A stretch of DNA of 64,000 bases, taken from positions 17,540-81,539 of the forward strand of contig CALHLC010000008.1 of assembly GCA_938034385.1 (NCBI GenBank). The letters are read 5' to 3'. The notes below the pieces were generated by a model, which was given only the letters and a program-made list of their open reading frames with translations, was not told where the DNA came from and did not search any database. The first letter of the stretch is position 1. Each line of letters begins with the position of its first letter. Of this stretch, positions 41,912-51,076 are shown piece by piece. A program made the position numbers and the translations under genes. The stretch is from an uncultured Bacteriovoracaceae bacterium. Lineage in GTDB: Bacteria > Bdellovibrionota > Bacteriovoracia > Bacteriovoracales > Bacteriovoracaceae.

Positions 41912-43402
41912 ATGATCAAGATTAACCTTAATGAGTCAAACTTAAGACCTTCAGCTTTAGAAGCACTACTTCTTAGTGAGCTAAAAGAGGAAGTGTTTTT
42001 TCCAGAACTATCTAAGCATTTACACTTAATGACTGGAGATTGTGTTGAAATTCACCTCTGCTTTAATGATGAGTCTACGCAATTAATTGCTAGAGATGGT
42101 ATTTGTATTCAAGGTTCTGATGTTCAAGCTAGAGGAATGGGACCTGCAGGATATGTAGCAAAAACTAAGAGATTCTATTACAGCAATAACGTTTCTAGGG
42201 ATCCAGTTTTCTCATCTGTATCAAGAGCAGCTCATATAAACTCTGAATTAATCGTTCCAGTAAATTTAACTGATAAAGTTATTGCAACTATTCATATTCA
42301 ATCATCTGATGCTGATAAGAAATTCTCAGAGCAGGATGCATTATCAATAATGGAATTTTTAAACGATATCAAAACTCCTCTTACAAACGTTAATCTTTAC
42401 TTAATGGCTAAATACTTAAATCAAGAATTATTATTAAAAGTAAAAAATCAAACTCCTTCACTAGAGACGAACAATGCTGAAGTTGAAAGAGTTGAAATGA
42501 TTGGAAAGCACCCAGACTTTTTAAAGTCACTTTCTATGGCTTCAAGAGTAGCTGCTCAAGATATTCCTGTTCTTATCCAAGGTGAAACTGGAGTAGGGAA
42601 AAGACTTTTAGGGAAGAAGATTCATACTATGAGTCAAAGAAAGCATAGCTCTTTTAGAGTAATTGAATGTGCTACTTTAAATGATGAGTCTTTAGAAAAA
42701 GAGATCTTTGGATGTTTAGATAGAAAGGGATCTTTAGAACTAGGAAATAATGGAACAGTTTTATTTAATGAGATTGGACTTTTAAGCCCTAAACTACAAG
42801 CAATGGTTTTTAATTTTTTAACAACAGGAATGATCGCTAGAGTTGGATCTGAAAAAGATATTAATTTAAACGTTAGAGTAATCGCTACTTCAAAAAGACC
42901 TCTTATAGGATATGTTAATGAAAACAAATTAAGAGAAGACTTATACTATAGATTAGCTACTGTTCAAATAGACCTTCCTTCTTTAAGACAAAGAGGCGAA
43001 GATGTGAAACTTATCGCTAATCACTTCTTAAACAATAATAAATCTGAGAAAAAATTCTTAACAGCTGGAGCAATGGATCAGTTATTAGACTTTGCTTGGG
43101 AATCAAATGTTATTGAATTAAGAAATGCAATGGAGAGAACTTACGCTTTAACTGATGGTAAATTTGTAGAGAAAATTGAAATGAATGGTTTTTCTAAGCC
43201 TGAAAAGAAAGAAGAAGTTATTACTAGAGAGCCAGCTTTTGAGCCAATCTCAATCTCTGAAATAGAAAAAAGACATATCTGTAAAACTCTAGAATTCCAT
43301 GGTGGAAATAAAACTAGAGCTGCAAAGTCTCTAGGAGTAACAGTAAAGACTCTTTATAATAAACTTCACAGTTATGGTTTAGTTAGCAAAAACGTACAAT
43401 AA
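41912..43402 (+). CDS. GAF-AAA+-Fis regulator lacking the GAFTGA loop
   Basis: A 496-residue protein with the layout of a sigma-54 enhancer-binding protein: an N-terminal GAF-like sensory domain (about residues 25-160), an AAA+ domain (about 195-415) and a C-terminal Fis-type helix-turn-helix (ICKTLEFHGGNKTRAAKSLGVTVKTLYNKL, residues 456-485 in part). Walker A is present (GETGVGK, 224-230). However EIFG (264-267) runs straight into CLDRKGSLELGNN, so the GAFTGA loop that contacts sigma-54 is missing. The Walker B aspartate is Asn286 (VLFNEIG), and the sensor II arginine is Ile401 (SNVIEL). It probably works without sigma-54, like TyrR. Confidence 0.88.
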   Translation: MIKINLNESNLRPSALEALLLSELKEEVFFPELSKHLHLMTGDCVEIHLCFNDESTQLIARDGICIQGSDVQARGMGPAGYVAKTKRFYYSNNVSRDPVFSSVSRAAHINSELIVPVNLTDKVIATIHIQSSDADKKFSEQDALSIMEFLNDIKTPLTNVNLYLMAKYLNQELLLKVKNQTPSLETNNAEVERVEMIGKHPDFLKSLSMASRVAAQDIPVLIQGETGVGKRLLGKKIHTMSQRKHSSFRVIECATLNDESLEKEIFGCLDRKGSLELGNNGTVLFNEIGLLSPKLQAMVFNFLTTGMIARVGSEKDINLNVRVIATSKRPLIGYVNENKLREDLYYRLATVQIDLPSLRQRGEDVKLIANHFLNNNKSEKKFLTAGAMDQLLDFAWESNVIELRNAMERTYALTDGKFVEKIEMNGFSKPEKKEEVITREPAFEPISISEIEKRHICKTLEFHGGNKTRAAKSLGVTVKTLYNKLHSYGLVSKNVQ

Positions 43403-43412
43403 TTAACTTATA

Positions 43413-43445
43413 AAATGGCACTTTTATTCTATGAAAGTGCCATTT
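43413..43445. terminator. 12-bp inverted repeat after the AAA+ regulator
   Basis: AAATGGCACTTT (43413-43424) pairs perfectly with AAAGTGCCATTT (43434-43445) across a 9-nt loop, 11 nt after the stop codon. The T run is short, but the position and stability suit a terminator. Confidence 0.65.
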
Positions 43446-43534
43446 CTCACTATTTCACCAAATCCCTTACTTGATCTCCTCACTCATCTTCTGTAGAATG
43501 CACTTAGAATATAATCATCATTGGTGGGCAATAC

Positions 43535-43738
43535 ATGGCAAGAAAGAAAGGTTCTAAAAAGAAAAAAGCTAAAAAAGTTAAGCTTAGTCCTGAGGTTAAA
43601 GAGTTCCGAAGCTCTGAAGAAGTTGTTTCTTTTTACAGATTTATTCATGATAATAACTTAAGGCATGAAGCTAGAGTTATTTTAGATACAGTTTTGAGTT
43701 ATATCGATATCCCTCGAAAAAGACGTTCTAAAAAATAA
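43535..43738 (+). CDS. Small basic protein
   Basis: A 67-residue protein, highly basic at both ends (ARKKGSKKKKAKKVK and PRKRRSKK) with a central helical stretch (SSEEVVSFYRFIHDNNLRHEARVILDTVLSYIDI). Nucleic-acid binding is likely from charge. The central part resembles no domain I can name. GGTGGG precedes the start and TATAAT lies at 43510-43515. The HD phosphohydrolase follows after 33 nt. Confidence 0.65.
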   Translation: MARKKGSKKKKAKKVKLSPEVKEFRSSEEVVSFYRFIHDNNLRHEARVILDTVLSYIDIPRKRRSKK

Positions 43739-43771
43739 ATTCTTAAACTTATAGTCACGGATGATTAGTAT

Positions 43772-45187
43772 ATGAAAAAAGCAAAGAAAAGATTGATCTA
43801 TGATGTCCTCTATGGATTTATTAGATTAACTCCTATTGAATGGGAAATCATTCACACACCTTATTATCAAAGATTAAAATGGATTAAGCAGTTAGGTTTT
43901 TCCTTTTACACTTATCCAGGAGCAGAACATTCTCGATTTGGACATTCCTTAGGTGTTATGAACAATGCTCATGCGATACTTGTTCAAATTGGAGAAAATG
44001 CTAGTGATGAAGAATTATTCTCAGGAGAGTTAAGCTCTGCCATGGCCAAGGAGCATCAAAGCATAAGAATTGCAGCACTCTTACATGATATAGGATCATT
44101 TTGTTTTTCTCATACTGTTGAAAATGCTTATATCAAATATTCCGAGTCAAATAACTCTAAGAACAGAGACCAGAAAGATGATCATGAACATTTAGGTTCT
44201 TTTATTATTAAAAGGACTGATAATAAGTTTGGAATCACTAGAATCTTAAATAAGTATGGATTAAATGTTCAAAAAATTTCAGATCTTGTGAAAGGAATTG
44301 ATTCAAATATTTTAGCAAATCAAGTCCTGCATTCAGAGATAGATTGTGACAGAATGGATTACCTCTTACGGGATGCTCACTACACTGGACTTCATTACGG
44401 TAATTATGATCGTGACTACCTTTTGAATCACTTTCAAGCTCGTGAGATTTCTGGTCAAAAGATTTTAACCATTCATGAGAAAGCGATAAATTGTGTTCAG
44501 GACTTCTTGATCTCTAGATTTGCATGGTATTCTCAGGTAGTGCGCTCTGCTAGAGGAGCAAAGTTCGACGCAATAGCAGCGGAAGTGTCGTTTTATCTAT
44601 TAAAAAATGGAATGATTTATAGATATCAAGAGTTACTAGATTTAATAGAAAATGATCCAACAAGATTTTTTACTTTTAATGATTCGTACTTCATGACTAC
44701 TCTTCAAGATCATTATAATTCAGGGAACTTTAAAAAAGATAAGGGCATATTGGATATGGTTGAGTCGCTTTTATTTTCTAAAAGCCCTGCTCGAATTAAA
44801 CATCCAGTTTTTAATCAAAGAATTTTAGATCAAAACAATACAACTGATAATCAAAAGATTATGAAAAAGGCCCGTGATAAATTTAATGAACTTTATGATT
44901 ATGTAAAAAAGCATGGTAGTGATGCTGATTGGATGATAGAAGATTTTCCCAAAAAAGATATTTACTTGGCAAAGTCTCACAAGAGATTAGTCAAAGATAC
45001 TCAAGGATCCAACCTATTACTTGAAAGAGATCCAGTTAAGATTTGTTATACTAATGGCGATGTTTATCTGCTTTCAAACTTGGAAAACAACCTTGTAAGC
45101 AAGCTCCAAAATACATTTAATTTTATGCCTCACGTTTTTTGCTCTAGAGGAGCCCATGACTTACTAAAAAAGTCAGGATTGTTGTAA
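43772..45187 (+). CDS. HD-domain phosphohydrolase, dGTPase-like
   Basis: A 471-residue metal-dependent phosphohydrolase. HSRFGHSLGVMNNA supplies the first histidine, LLHDIGSFCFSHT the HD pair, DHEHLGSFI a further histidine, and HSEIDCDRMDYLLRDAHYTGLHYG the distal aspartate and the conserved segment typical of the SAMHD1/dGTPase-like branch. Family members hydrolyse dNTPs or related nucleotides; the substrate is not determined. GGATGA lies before the start. A weak -10 (TATAGT) lies at 43750. Confidence 0.88.
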   Translation: MKKAKKRLIYDVLYGFIRLTPIEWEIIHTPYYQRLKWIKQLGFSFYTYPGAEHSRFGHSLGVMNNAHAILVQIGENASDEELFSGELSSAMAKEHQSIRIAALLHDIGSFCFSHTVENAYIKYSESNNSKNRDQKDDHEHLGSFIIKRTDNKFGITRILNKYGLNVQKISDLVKGIDSNILANQVLHSEIDCDRMDYLLRDAHYTGLHYGNYDRDYLLNHFQAREISGQKILTIHEKAINCVQDFLISRFAWYSQVVRSARGAKFDAIAAEVSFYLLKNGMIYRYQELLDLIENDPTRFFTFNDSYFMTTLQDHYNSGNFKKDKGILDMVESLLFSKSPARIKHPVFNQRILDQNNTTDNQKIMKKARDKFNELYDYVKKHGSDADWMIEDFPKKDIYLAKSHKRLVKDTQGSNLLLERDPVKICYTNGDVYLLSNLENNLVSKLQNTFNFMPHVFCSRGAHDLLKKSGLL

Positions 45188-45281
45188 ATTTAGTCTTTTT
45201 AATCAAGTTAGCCCTTCTTTACTTTGCTAGCTCGCTCTCCAAAAGTTAAAATATATAAAGAATCTTGGGTGGGATAGGTAC

Positions 45282-45998
45282 ATGGAAAGTCAGTCTACAT
45301 TTAGAAGTCAAAAATCAATAAAATTTCAGGAAAGCAAGGTGAAATATTTTAGCTTTAAAGAAGTGGATGTTTTTTCGAAGCAAAACCACCTTTTAAGAAA
45401 AGTGAGTCTTGAAATTTTTCGAGGAGACTTTAAATTTGTAACAGGAAGAACAGGAGCAGGGAAAACAACTTTGTTAAACCTAATTGCAGATGATTGTCCT
45501 AAATTTACAATTCATGGGAAAGTTCACAGAGAAGAATCAACTTCAACCAATTCAATATTCGTATCTAGAGTTTTTCAAGACTTAAAAGTTTTTAAAGAAA
45601 TGAGTGTGCTCAAAAATTTAGAATATTGCTTTGATTCAAATCTTTATTCAAGAACTAGTTTCGAAAAAGAAGTTCAAGATTATTCACGAATGCTAGGTAT
45701 TAGAGATAAGTTAAACTCGACTCTCGAGCAATGCAGTGGTGGGATTATTCAAAAAGTGGCTATTTTAAGGGCCATCTTATCAAAGCCAGATGTAATTCTC
45801 GCAGATGAGCCGACTAGCTCATTAGATAAAGCAAGTTCATTAACAGTTTATGAAATATTTAAATTATTAAATAAGAACTTTGGAACAACGATAGTCTGGG
45901 CCACACATGATAGGGACTTAGTTAGAAGTTTAAGTGGTGAAATTATTCATATTGAAAATGGAAAACTTACTCATCAAGGAAGTACATGTTTTATTTAA
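45282..45998 (+). CDS. ftsE: FtsE-like ABC transporter ATPase
   Basis: FtsE drives the FtsX membrane protein, which activates cell-wall hydrolases at division. The 238-residue protein has Walker A GRTGAGKTTLL, the Q-loop VFQDLKVF, a diverged signature (EQCSGGIIQKVAILRAI) and Walker B VILADEPTSSLD. An N-terminal extension of about 20 residues is present; an in-frame GTG at about 45340 is an alternative start. GGTGGGATAGG precedes the ATG. It overlaps ftsX by 13 nt and is followed by envC and ctpA, the standard context. Confidence 0.88.
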   Translation: MESQSTFRSQKSIKFQESKVKYFSFKEVDVFSKQNHLLRKVSLEIFRGDFKFVTGRTGAGKTTLLNLIADDCPKFTIHGKVHREESTSTNSIFVSRVFQDLKVFKEMSVLKNLEYCFDSNLYSRTSFEKEVQDYSRMLGIRDKLNSTLEQCSGGIIQKVAILRAILSKPDVILADEPTSSLDKASSLTVYEIFKLLNKNFGTTIVWATHDRDLVRSLSGEIIHIENGKLTHQGSTCFI

Positions 45999-46768
45999 AT
46001 ATATTTTTACAATCACTATATAAGAATAAAGTACGAGGAATTATTTATCTTGGATTATGCTTTTCTATTGTTTTTGTCTCGATATACAAAAATTCTATTA
46101 TTGAGGTTATGAAAAACAATCTATCCTACTTGCAAAGCGAAGTAAGTTTTCAGGTAGCGGTTGATGATTCATTCCAGAATAAAAAGAAGATAGAACAATC
46201 AAAGAGCTTGGCAGGTGTTTCATCCGTAGCACAACTACAAAGTTCAGAAGTCTTAAATAAGCTAGGGCAAGTTTCAGAGCAGTATAATGTTAGCTTAGAT
46301 GAAATAACGAACGAAATTTCTATTTACAAAATCTCTCTTGAGCCTGCTATTAGCTCTAGAAACCAAAAGCTTGTAAGAAAGTATTTTGAAAAACTATTGC
46401 AAGGTTCAGATAGCATTATATCTCCTTTAGACTTTCCTAGTGCAGCTCTTAGTAAGCAAACAAGAAGATTCATCAATACTATTGAAAATATTTTCAAAAT
46501 GATTTTAATAGCTTTGTTTTTAGGATTCTTGATCTCTCATTATCTCCTGACAATGCAGATTTATAAACAATCTTATATTATTGAAAATTTTCAGAGAAAA
46601 AAACAAGTAGGCCTAAAAGCAACAACATGCGGGAGTATCCTTTTTCTTGGACTAATTGGAATGGGATTTTTTATCAATTTATCAAAAGGATATATTTTCT
46701 TAACATTTCTACTTATCTTCTTTATCACTCTTTATATAATTCAATCTCAAAGTACTTCAAGAGCATAA
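45986..46768 (+). CDS. ftsX: FtsX-like membrane protein
   Basis: A 260-residue membrane protein with four predicted helices: one near residues 15-35 and three between about 165 and 255. The long region between the first and second helix is extracytoplasmic and would contact EnvC. This is the topology of FtsX. The primary sequence is divergent, so the assignment leans on topology, the overlapping ftsE and the adjacent envC. The stop overlaps the envC start by one base. Confidence 0.82.
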   Translation: MFYLNIFLQSLYKNKVRGIIYLGLCFSIVFVSIYKNSIIEVMKNNLSYLQSEVSFQVAVDDSFQNKKKIEQSKSLAGVSSVAQLQSSEVLNKLGQVSEQYNVSLDEITNEISIYKISLEPAISSRNQKLVRKYFEKLLQGSDSIISPLDFPSAALSKQTRRFINTIENIFKMILIALFLGFLISHYLLTMQIYKQSYIIENFQRKKQVGLKATTCGSILFLGLIGMGFFINLSKGYIFLTFLLIFFITLYIIQSQSTSRA

Positions 46769-47769
46769 TGTATATGAAGATTTTTTTGATTACCTTGATT
46801 ACCTTTAATAGTTTCTGTTTAGATAAAGGTGATAGTTCTTCGTTAGAAGAAAAAGTTAATAAGATAGAATCTACACTTTTAAAAAATCGTAAAAACTTAG
46901 AAGGCGTCGAAAGAAGCATTAACCAAAAACATGAGAAATATCTTCAGCACGTGAGAGTGAATAAAAAATTAAAAATCTTACTTGATGACTATAATGTAGA
47001 TCTTTCACGAGAAAAATTAGTTCTTTCAAAAAGAATTAAGAGTATCAAATCTAAAATGATAAAGGCTGCAATGCTCGATAATGATAAATTAGCTATAGAG
47101 AATCAAATCCTAGCAAAAATATTAAACAAGAGTTTAAAAAAAGACTTAAAATCGCTCGAGAAAGTTAATAGTAAAATTCATTCTATTGAATCAAAGATCT
47201 CTTCGTTTGGTAGTAGAGTGACAAGGTTTGAAAATGAATCAATGACAATTTCAAACAACTTAAGAGTCATGAATGCGGAAAAAGAAAAACTAGCTAAAAG
47301 CAAAGAAGAATTATATTTGGCAAAGGATATTTTAGAAGATGAGTATCTTGAATTTAAAGCAAATGAAGAATTTGAGAAAATCAAACAAGAAAGTGAGCAA
47401 AAATTTATTTCTAAAACACATTTATCTAATCCTATAGATGATTTTCTTTCAGCAAGGCAACTACATAAAGGTCTTGAGTTCCAAGTCTCAGAAAGCTCTG
47501 GGTTAAAAGTTATTGATGATGGTGAAGTTGTTCATAGTGACATCTTAGCTAGTTTTGGAAGAATTATTATTGTAAAACACAAAAATAACCTAAGAAGTGT
47601 TTACTTAGGAGATTATGAATCAAATATTTCTCTAAATACCAAAGTTAAAAAATCTCAAAAGCTGGGCAATATATTGCCTGGAATGGATTCAAAAATATAT
47701 TTTGAGCTTAGAAAAAAAGAGAAGCCGCTAGAGTTGGCGAACTTCTATCATCTAAATTCAATTATTTAA
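46768..47769 (+). CDS. envC: EnvC-like murein hydrolase activator
   Basis: EnvC binds FtsX and activates amidases that split septal peptidoglycan. This 333-residue protein starts with a signal peptide (MYMKIFLITLITFNSFC), then a long coiled coil (about residues 20-215), then a LytM-type domain (about 240-325: GLKVIDDGEVVHSD, IIIVKHKNNLRSVYLGDY, KIYFELRKKEKPLE). The zinc-binding histidines of active LytM enzymes are not present (YFELR in place of HFEIR), as expected for a non-catalytic activator. The frame is open 47 codons further upstream within ftsX, but the TAATG overlap and signal peptide support 46768. Confidence 0.87.
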   Translation: MYMKIFLITLITFNSFCLDKGDSSSLEEKVNKIESTLLKNRKNLEGVERSINQKHEKYLQHVRVNKKLKILLDDYNVDLSREKLVLSKRIKSIKSKMIKAAMLDNDKLAIENQILAKILNKSLKKDLKSLEKVNSKIHSIESKISSFGSRVTRFENESMTISNNLRVMNAEKEKLAKSKEELYLAKDILEDEYLEFKANEEFEKIKQESEQKFISKTHLSNPIDDFLSARQLHKGLEFQVSESSGLKVIDDGEVVHSDILASFGRIIIVKHKNNLRSVYLGDYESNISLNTKVKKSQKLGNILPGMDSKIYFELRKKEKPLELANFYHLNSII

Positions 47770-47778
47770 AAGGATATA

Positions 47779-48933
47779 ATGAAAAAAATTACGGTTATAG
47801 CTTTAATTCTGAGTGTGTTTGCGATCAGTAATTCATACTCTAAGAAAAATAAAAACAGTAAGTTTAAAAGCTTAGATTTATTTAATAAAGTGATTTATTT
47901 AATTGAAAAGAATTATTACAAGGAAGTAGATTTTGATAAGTTGATAGAAGGAAGTCTTAAGGGAATGCTTAGTTCTTTGGATCCACATTCTACTTTTTTA
48001 GATAAAAATCTTTTTAAAAAGATGAAAGATGATACAGAGGGAGAATTTGGCGGGATAGGAATAGAAGTTTCCTTTGAAAAGGGAATCTTATCTATAATTA
48101 CAGCAATAGAAGATACTCCAGCTTACGAAGCAGGAATCCAAACTGGTGATTTAATTATTGAAATTAATCATCAAAATGTAGTTGGATATAGCCTTGATAA
48201 GGCCGTAGATCTCATGAAAGGAAAAATTGGAGAGAAGCTTCACTTAGGAGTAAGAAGAAATAATCAAAAAAAATTAGTTCACTTCGATATCATTAGAAAG
48301 ATAATCAAAATAGATCCAGTAAAGTATAGGTTGGTAGATGGGTCGTATGGTGTTATTAGACTTGTACAGTTTCAAAAAGATTCAACAAGATATGTAAAGA
48401 AAGCAATTGATCAAATGAGAAAGAACATGAATGTCGATTTCAATGGTTTTGTTCTAGATCTGCGAGGAAATCCAGGAGGATTATTAGATGAAGCCGTAGG
48501 GGTTGCATCCTTATTTCTTGAGAAGGGAGTTGTTGTTTCTACTGAGTCCAGGGATCCAAATGTTAAAGATATTAGATATGTAAAAAAGACAGTGAAGAAA
48601 GACCTAAAAACCCCTTTAGTTGTCCTTTTAGATGATGGAAGTGCTTCTGCTTCAGAGATTGTAGCTGGAGCCATTCAAGATTATAAAAGAGGAACGATAA
48701 TGGGAACCCAGAGTTATGGGAAGGGGACTGTTCAAAGTATTACTCCTGTTGGAAATGATGTGGCTATAAAACTTACAATTTCTGAATATTTAACACCTCA
48801 AAAGAGAAAAATTGATAAACTAGGAATAACTCCTGATAAAACTTTGAAAGCGATGCCATCAAGAAAAAGAAACTACTTACATGATAATCAAATTGATTTA
48901 GCTGTAAAACATTTAAAATCTCTTAAAAAATAA
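47779..48933 (+). CDS. ctpA: S41 C-terminal processing peptidase
   Basis: A 384-residue serine protease that trims or degrades exported proteins. A signal peptide (KKITVIALILSVFAISNSYS) is followed by an N-terminal helical part (KGMLSSLDPHSTFLD), a PDZ domain (about residues 90-170, GGIGIEVSFEKGILSI, DTPAYEAGIQTGD), and the catalytic domain with GFVLDLRGNPGGLLDEAV, DDGSASASEIVAGAIQDY (catalytic Ser, D285 begins the motif) and SYGKGTVQS (catalytic Lys). AAAGGA precedes the start. Linkage to ftsEX-envC is widely conserved. Confidence 0.95.
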   Translation: MKKITVIALILSVFAISNSYSKKNKNSKFKSLDLFNKVIYLIEKNYYKEVDFDKLIEGSLKGMLSSLDPHSTFLDKNLFKKMKDDTEGEFGGIGIEVSFEKGILSIITAIEDTPAYEAGIQTGDLIIEINHQNVVGYSLDKAVDLMKGKIGEKLHLGVRRNNQKKLVHFDIIRKIIKIDPVKYRLVDGSYGVIRLVQFQKDSTRYVKKAIDQMRKNMNVDFNGFVLDLRGNPGGLLDEAVGVASLFLEKGVVVSTESRDPNVKDIRYVKKTVKKDLKTPLVVLLDDGSASASEIVAGAIQDYKRGTIMGTQSYGKGTVQSITPVGNDVAIKLTISEYLTPQKRKIDKLGITPDKTLKAMPSRKRNYLHDNQIDLAVKHLKSLKK

Positions 48934-48951
48934 AATAGATTAAGCTATAGT
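48923..48951 (+). promoter_or_regulatory. Promoter of xseA, leaderless arrangement
   Basis: TTAAAA (48923-48928), a 17-bp spacer and TATAGT (48946-48951) are followed after 5 nt by the ATG at 48957. There is no Shine-Dalgarno sequence. The -35 overlaps the last codons of ctpA. Confidence 0.5.
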
Positions 48952-48956
48952 TTCGT

Positions 48957-50210
48957 ATGGATGAGAGTTTAAGTGTCAGTCAGCTATATCAAGAGTTAAA
49001 ATTTCATATTGAAACAAGCTTTTCTAACGTAAAGATCACTGGTGAATTAAGCAGTTTTATTCGATCTCAAGCAGGACATTATTACTTCTCTTTAAAAGAT
49101 GATGATTCTATTTTAAATGGGGCACTTTTTAAATTTGACGCTCAAAACAATACTGAACTTACAAAGTTAAAAGATGGAGACTTAGTAGAAGTTAGAGGAA
49201 AAGTTACTCTTTATAATAAAAGATCTAATGTACAAATAATTGCTAAAAATATCCGACCTCTTAATAAGAAAGGACATTTAAAAGAAAAATTTGAAAAGCT
49301 TAAACTAAAGCTTTCAAAAGAAGGGATTTTTGATGTGTCTATTAAGAAGACGATTCCCCCCAATATAAAAAAAATTGCCATTATTTCATCACCATCAGCA
49401 GCAGGGCTTCAAGATTTTATTAAAATTATGAAAAGAAACTGTTTTTTTTACGATATGTTAATAATCCCAAGTTTAGTACAAGGGGAGAAAGCAGCTCCGT
49501 TAATTATTGAAGCAATGAGTAAAATTGAAGATAGAGGAGATATTGATCTCTTAGTACTAACTCGAGGAGGTGGAAGCCTAGAAGACTTGTGGTGCTTCAA
49601 TGATGAGTCATTGGTTCGAAAGATTGCAGACTTTAAAATACCAGTACTTACAGGAATCGGTCATGAAAGAGATAATACTCTTTCAGACTTTGCAGCAGAC
49701 CTAAGAGTGGAAACTCCTTCTGCTGCAGCTGAATATTTAAGTAATAGCCAAGCTAAAATTATTGATAGGTATGCCAATACAAGAAAAAAATTAATGGTTT
49801 ATAAAGACAGGTTTTTATTTGAAAAAAAGATAAGCCTTGAAAAATATAGACCAAGTAACTTATTTAATAAGATCTTTGAAAGTTTTAACTCCTTAAAGAG
49901 GCGTGTTGAGAATTGCTCGCCAAGGAGATCTATTGATAGGCTTGATATTTATACTCACTTAATGAGGCTGGAAGATGCTAGAAACTCTTTAAAGATGTTC
50001 TCCAATCTCTATGTACAAAAGTTCAATGCTCAAATTTCGAAACTTGAAGGGCTATTAAAGGCCATAAACCCGCAAAATGTCATGAAAAGAGGGTATAGCT
50101 ATATAAAAAATAAGAAGAAAGTGATTGGTAGTTTAAAAGAATTTGATAAAATAAGTAAGAAAGGTGACTTAGAAGTTCACTTCCATGATGGATCAAAAGG
50201 ACTGTATTAA
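48957..50210 (+). CDS. xseA: Exodeoxyribonuclease VII large subunit
   Basis: XseA with XseB degrades single-stranded DNA. The 417-residue protein has an N-terminal OB fold (SVSQLYQELKFHIETSFSNVKITGELSSF, then GHYYFSLKDDDSILNGALF), and the catalytic core with IAIISSPSAAGLQDF, LTRGGGSLEDLWCFNDE, GIGHERDNTLSDFAADLRVETPSAAAEYLS, and the C-terminal QNVMKRGYSYI. No xseB is seen in the window. The stop overlaps the next start by one base (TAATG). It carries no ribosome binding site. Confidence 0.96.
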   Translation: MDESLSVSQLYQELKFHIETSFSNVKITGELSSFIRSQAGHYYFSLKDDDSILNGALFKFDAQNNTELTKLKDGDLVEVRGKVTLYNKRSNVQIIAKNIRPLNKKGHLKEKFEKLKLKLSKEGIFDVSIKKTIPPNIKKIAIISSPSAAGLQDFIKIMKRNCFFYDMLIIPSLVQGEKAAPLIIEAMSKIEDRGDIDLLVLTRGGGSLEDLWCFNDESLVRKIADFKIPVLTGIGHERDNTLSDFAADLRVETPSAAAEYLSNSQAKIIDRYANTRKKLMVYKDRFLFEKKISLEKYRPSNLFNKIFESFNSLKRRVENCSPRRSIDRLDIYTHLMRLEDARNSLKMFSNLYVQKFNAQISKLEGLLKAINPQNVMKRGYSYIKNKKKVIGSLKEFDKISKKGDLEVHFHDGSKGLY

Positions 50211-51076
50211 TGCTTAAGTTTTTATTTTTATTTTCTTCAATTCTGGTGTTTCCCAATTCGAGATCTTTAGAAATTCATCCAGGATTTGTGAAGTTTTTCC
50301 AATATTCCATTGATGAAGAAGTAGAAATGGGGTCTTACTTAATGTGTGATGGAAGTGCTGTCTTTGTTTCCAGTTCAAAAAATGAGTTTTGGGGCTACCT
50401 TGCTGAGAGTTATTTTAGTGAAAGAAAAATGTTTTCGTGCTCTTTGTTAAAAGAAAATGGACAGAAATATAACTTTACTCTAAACGCAACAGTGAAACCC
50501 TACAATTACAAGTCTGAAAAGCTGACCGTAAAGCCTAAAAGAGTAAAACTAAGCAAGTCAGATCAAAAAGTTGTGAATACGCAGAAGCAAATCTTAGAAG
50601 ATATTTATCAAACCTCAGAAGGGGAATTTATTTTTTCTTCGGCCTTTAAAAGGCCTTTGAATACTAAAGTAACAAGTTCTTATGGAAAGAAAAGAGTTTT
50701 CAACAAACATCATAAAACTCAACATTTAGGCATTGACTTTAGAACAGGTTTTGGAAAAAAAATTCCTGTCTCTAATAAAGGAAGAGTTGTTTTTGCAGCT
50801 GATCTCTTCTACTCAGGAAAGACAGTTATAGTTGATCATGGAAATAGAGTGTTTACACTCTATGGTCATTTAAAAAGAACTTTTGTAGATGAAGGACAAT
50901 TAGTAGATCAAGGTCATATAGTTGGTCTTTCGGGGGCAACAGGGCGAGTTACGGCACCTCATTTACACTGGGGAGTTATTATAAATGGTCACCAAGTAAA
51001 TGGTTTTAGCTTAATAAAAGAGAGTGAAAAGCATTTTCAAAACATAAAAAATATCAATGAACTTTCTAGAAACTAG
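50210..51076 (+). CDS. M23 (LytM) metallopeptidase
   Basis: A 288-residue exported peptidoglycan endopeptidase. A signal peptide (LKFLFLFSSILVFPNSRS) is followed by an N-terminal domain and then the M23 domain (about residues 150-275). HLGIDFRTGFGKKI holds the first zinc ligands (H-x3-D), and APHLHWGVIING holds the H-x-H motif, so unlike EnvC this enzyme should be catalytically active. It overlaps xseA by one base and the next gene by 20 nt. It sits in the division/cell-wall cluster and may act together with the EnvC-activated enzymes. Confidence 0.9.
   Translation: MLKFLFLFSSILVFPNSRSLEIHPGFVKFFQYSIDEEVEMGSYLMCDGSAVFVSSSKNEFWGYLAESYFSERKMFSCSLLKENGQKYNFTLNATVKPYNYKSEKLTVKPKRVKLSKSDQKVVNTQKQILEDIYQTSEGEFIFSSAFKRPLNTKVTSSYGKKRVFNKHHKTQHLGIDFRTGFGKKIPVSNKGRVVFAADLFYSGKTVIVDHGNRVFTLYGHLKRTFVDEGQLVDQGHIVGLSGATGRVTAPHLHWGVIINGHQVNGFSLIKESEKHFQNIKNINELSRN

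Noticed and set aside
46627..46767. Upstream extension of envC inside ftsX
   Set aside because: It overlaps ftsX coding sequence by 141 nt and lacks a signal peptide at its start. The ATG overlapping the ftsX stop fits better.
45282..46768. The ABC pair as a LolD/LolE or MacB system
   Set aside because: The permease has four helices in the FtsX arrangement, and envC and ctpA follow directly.
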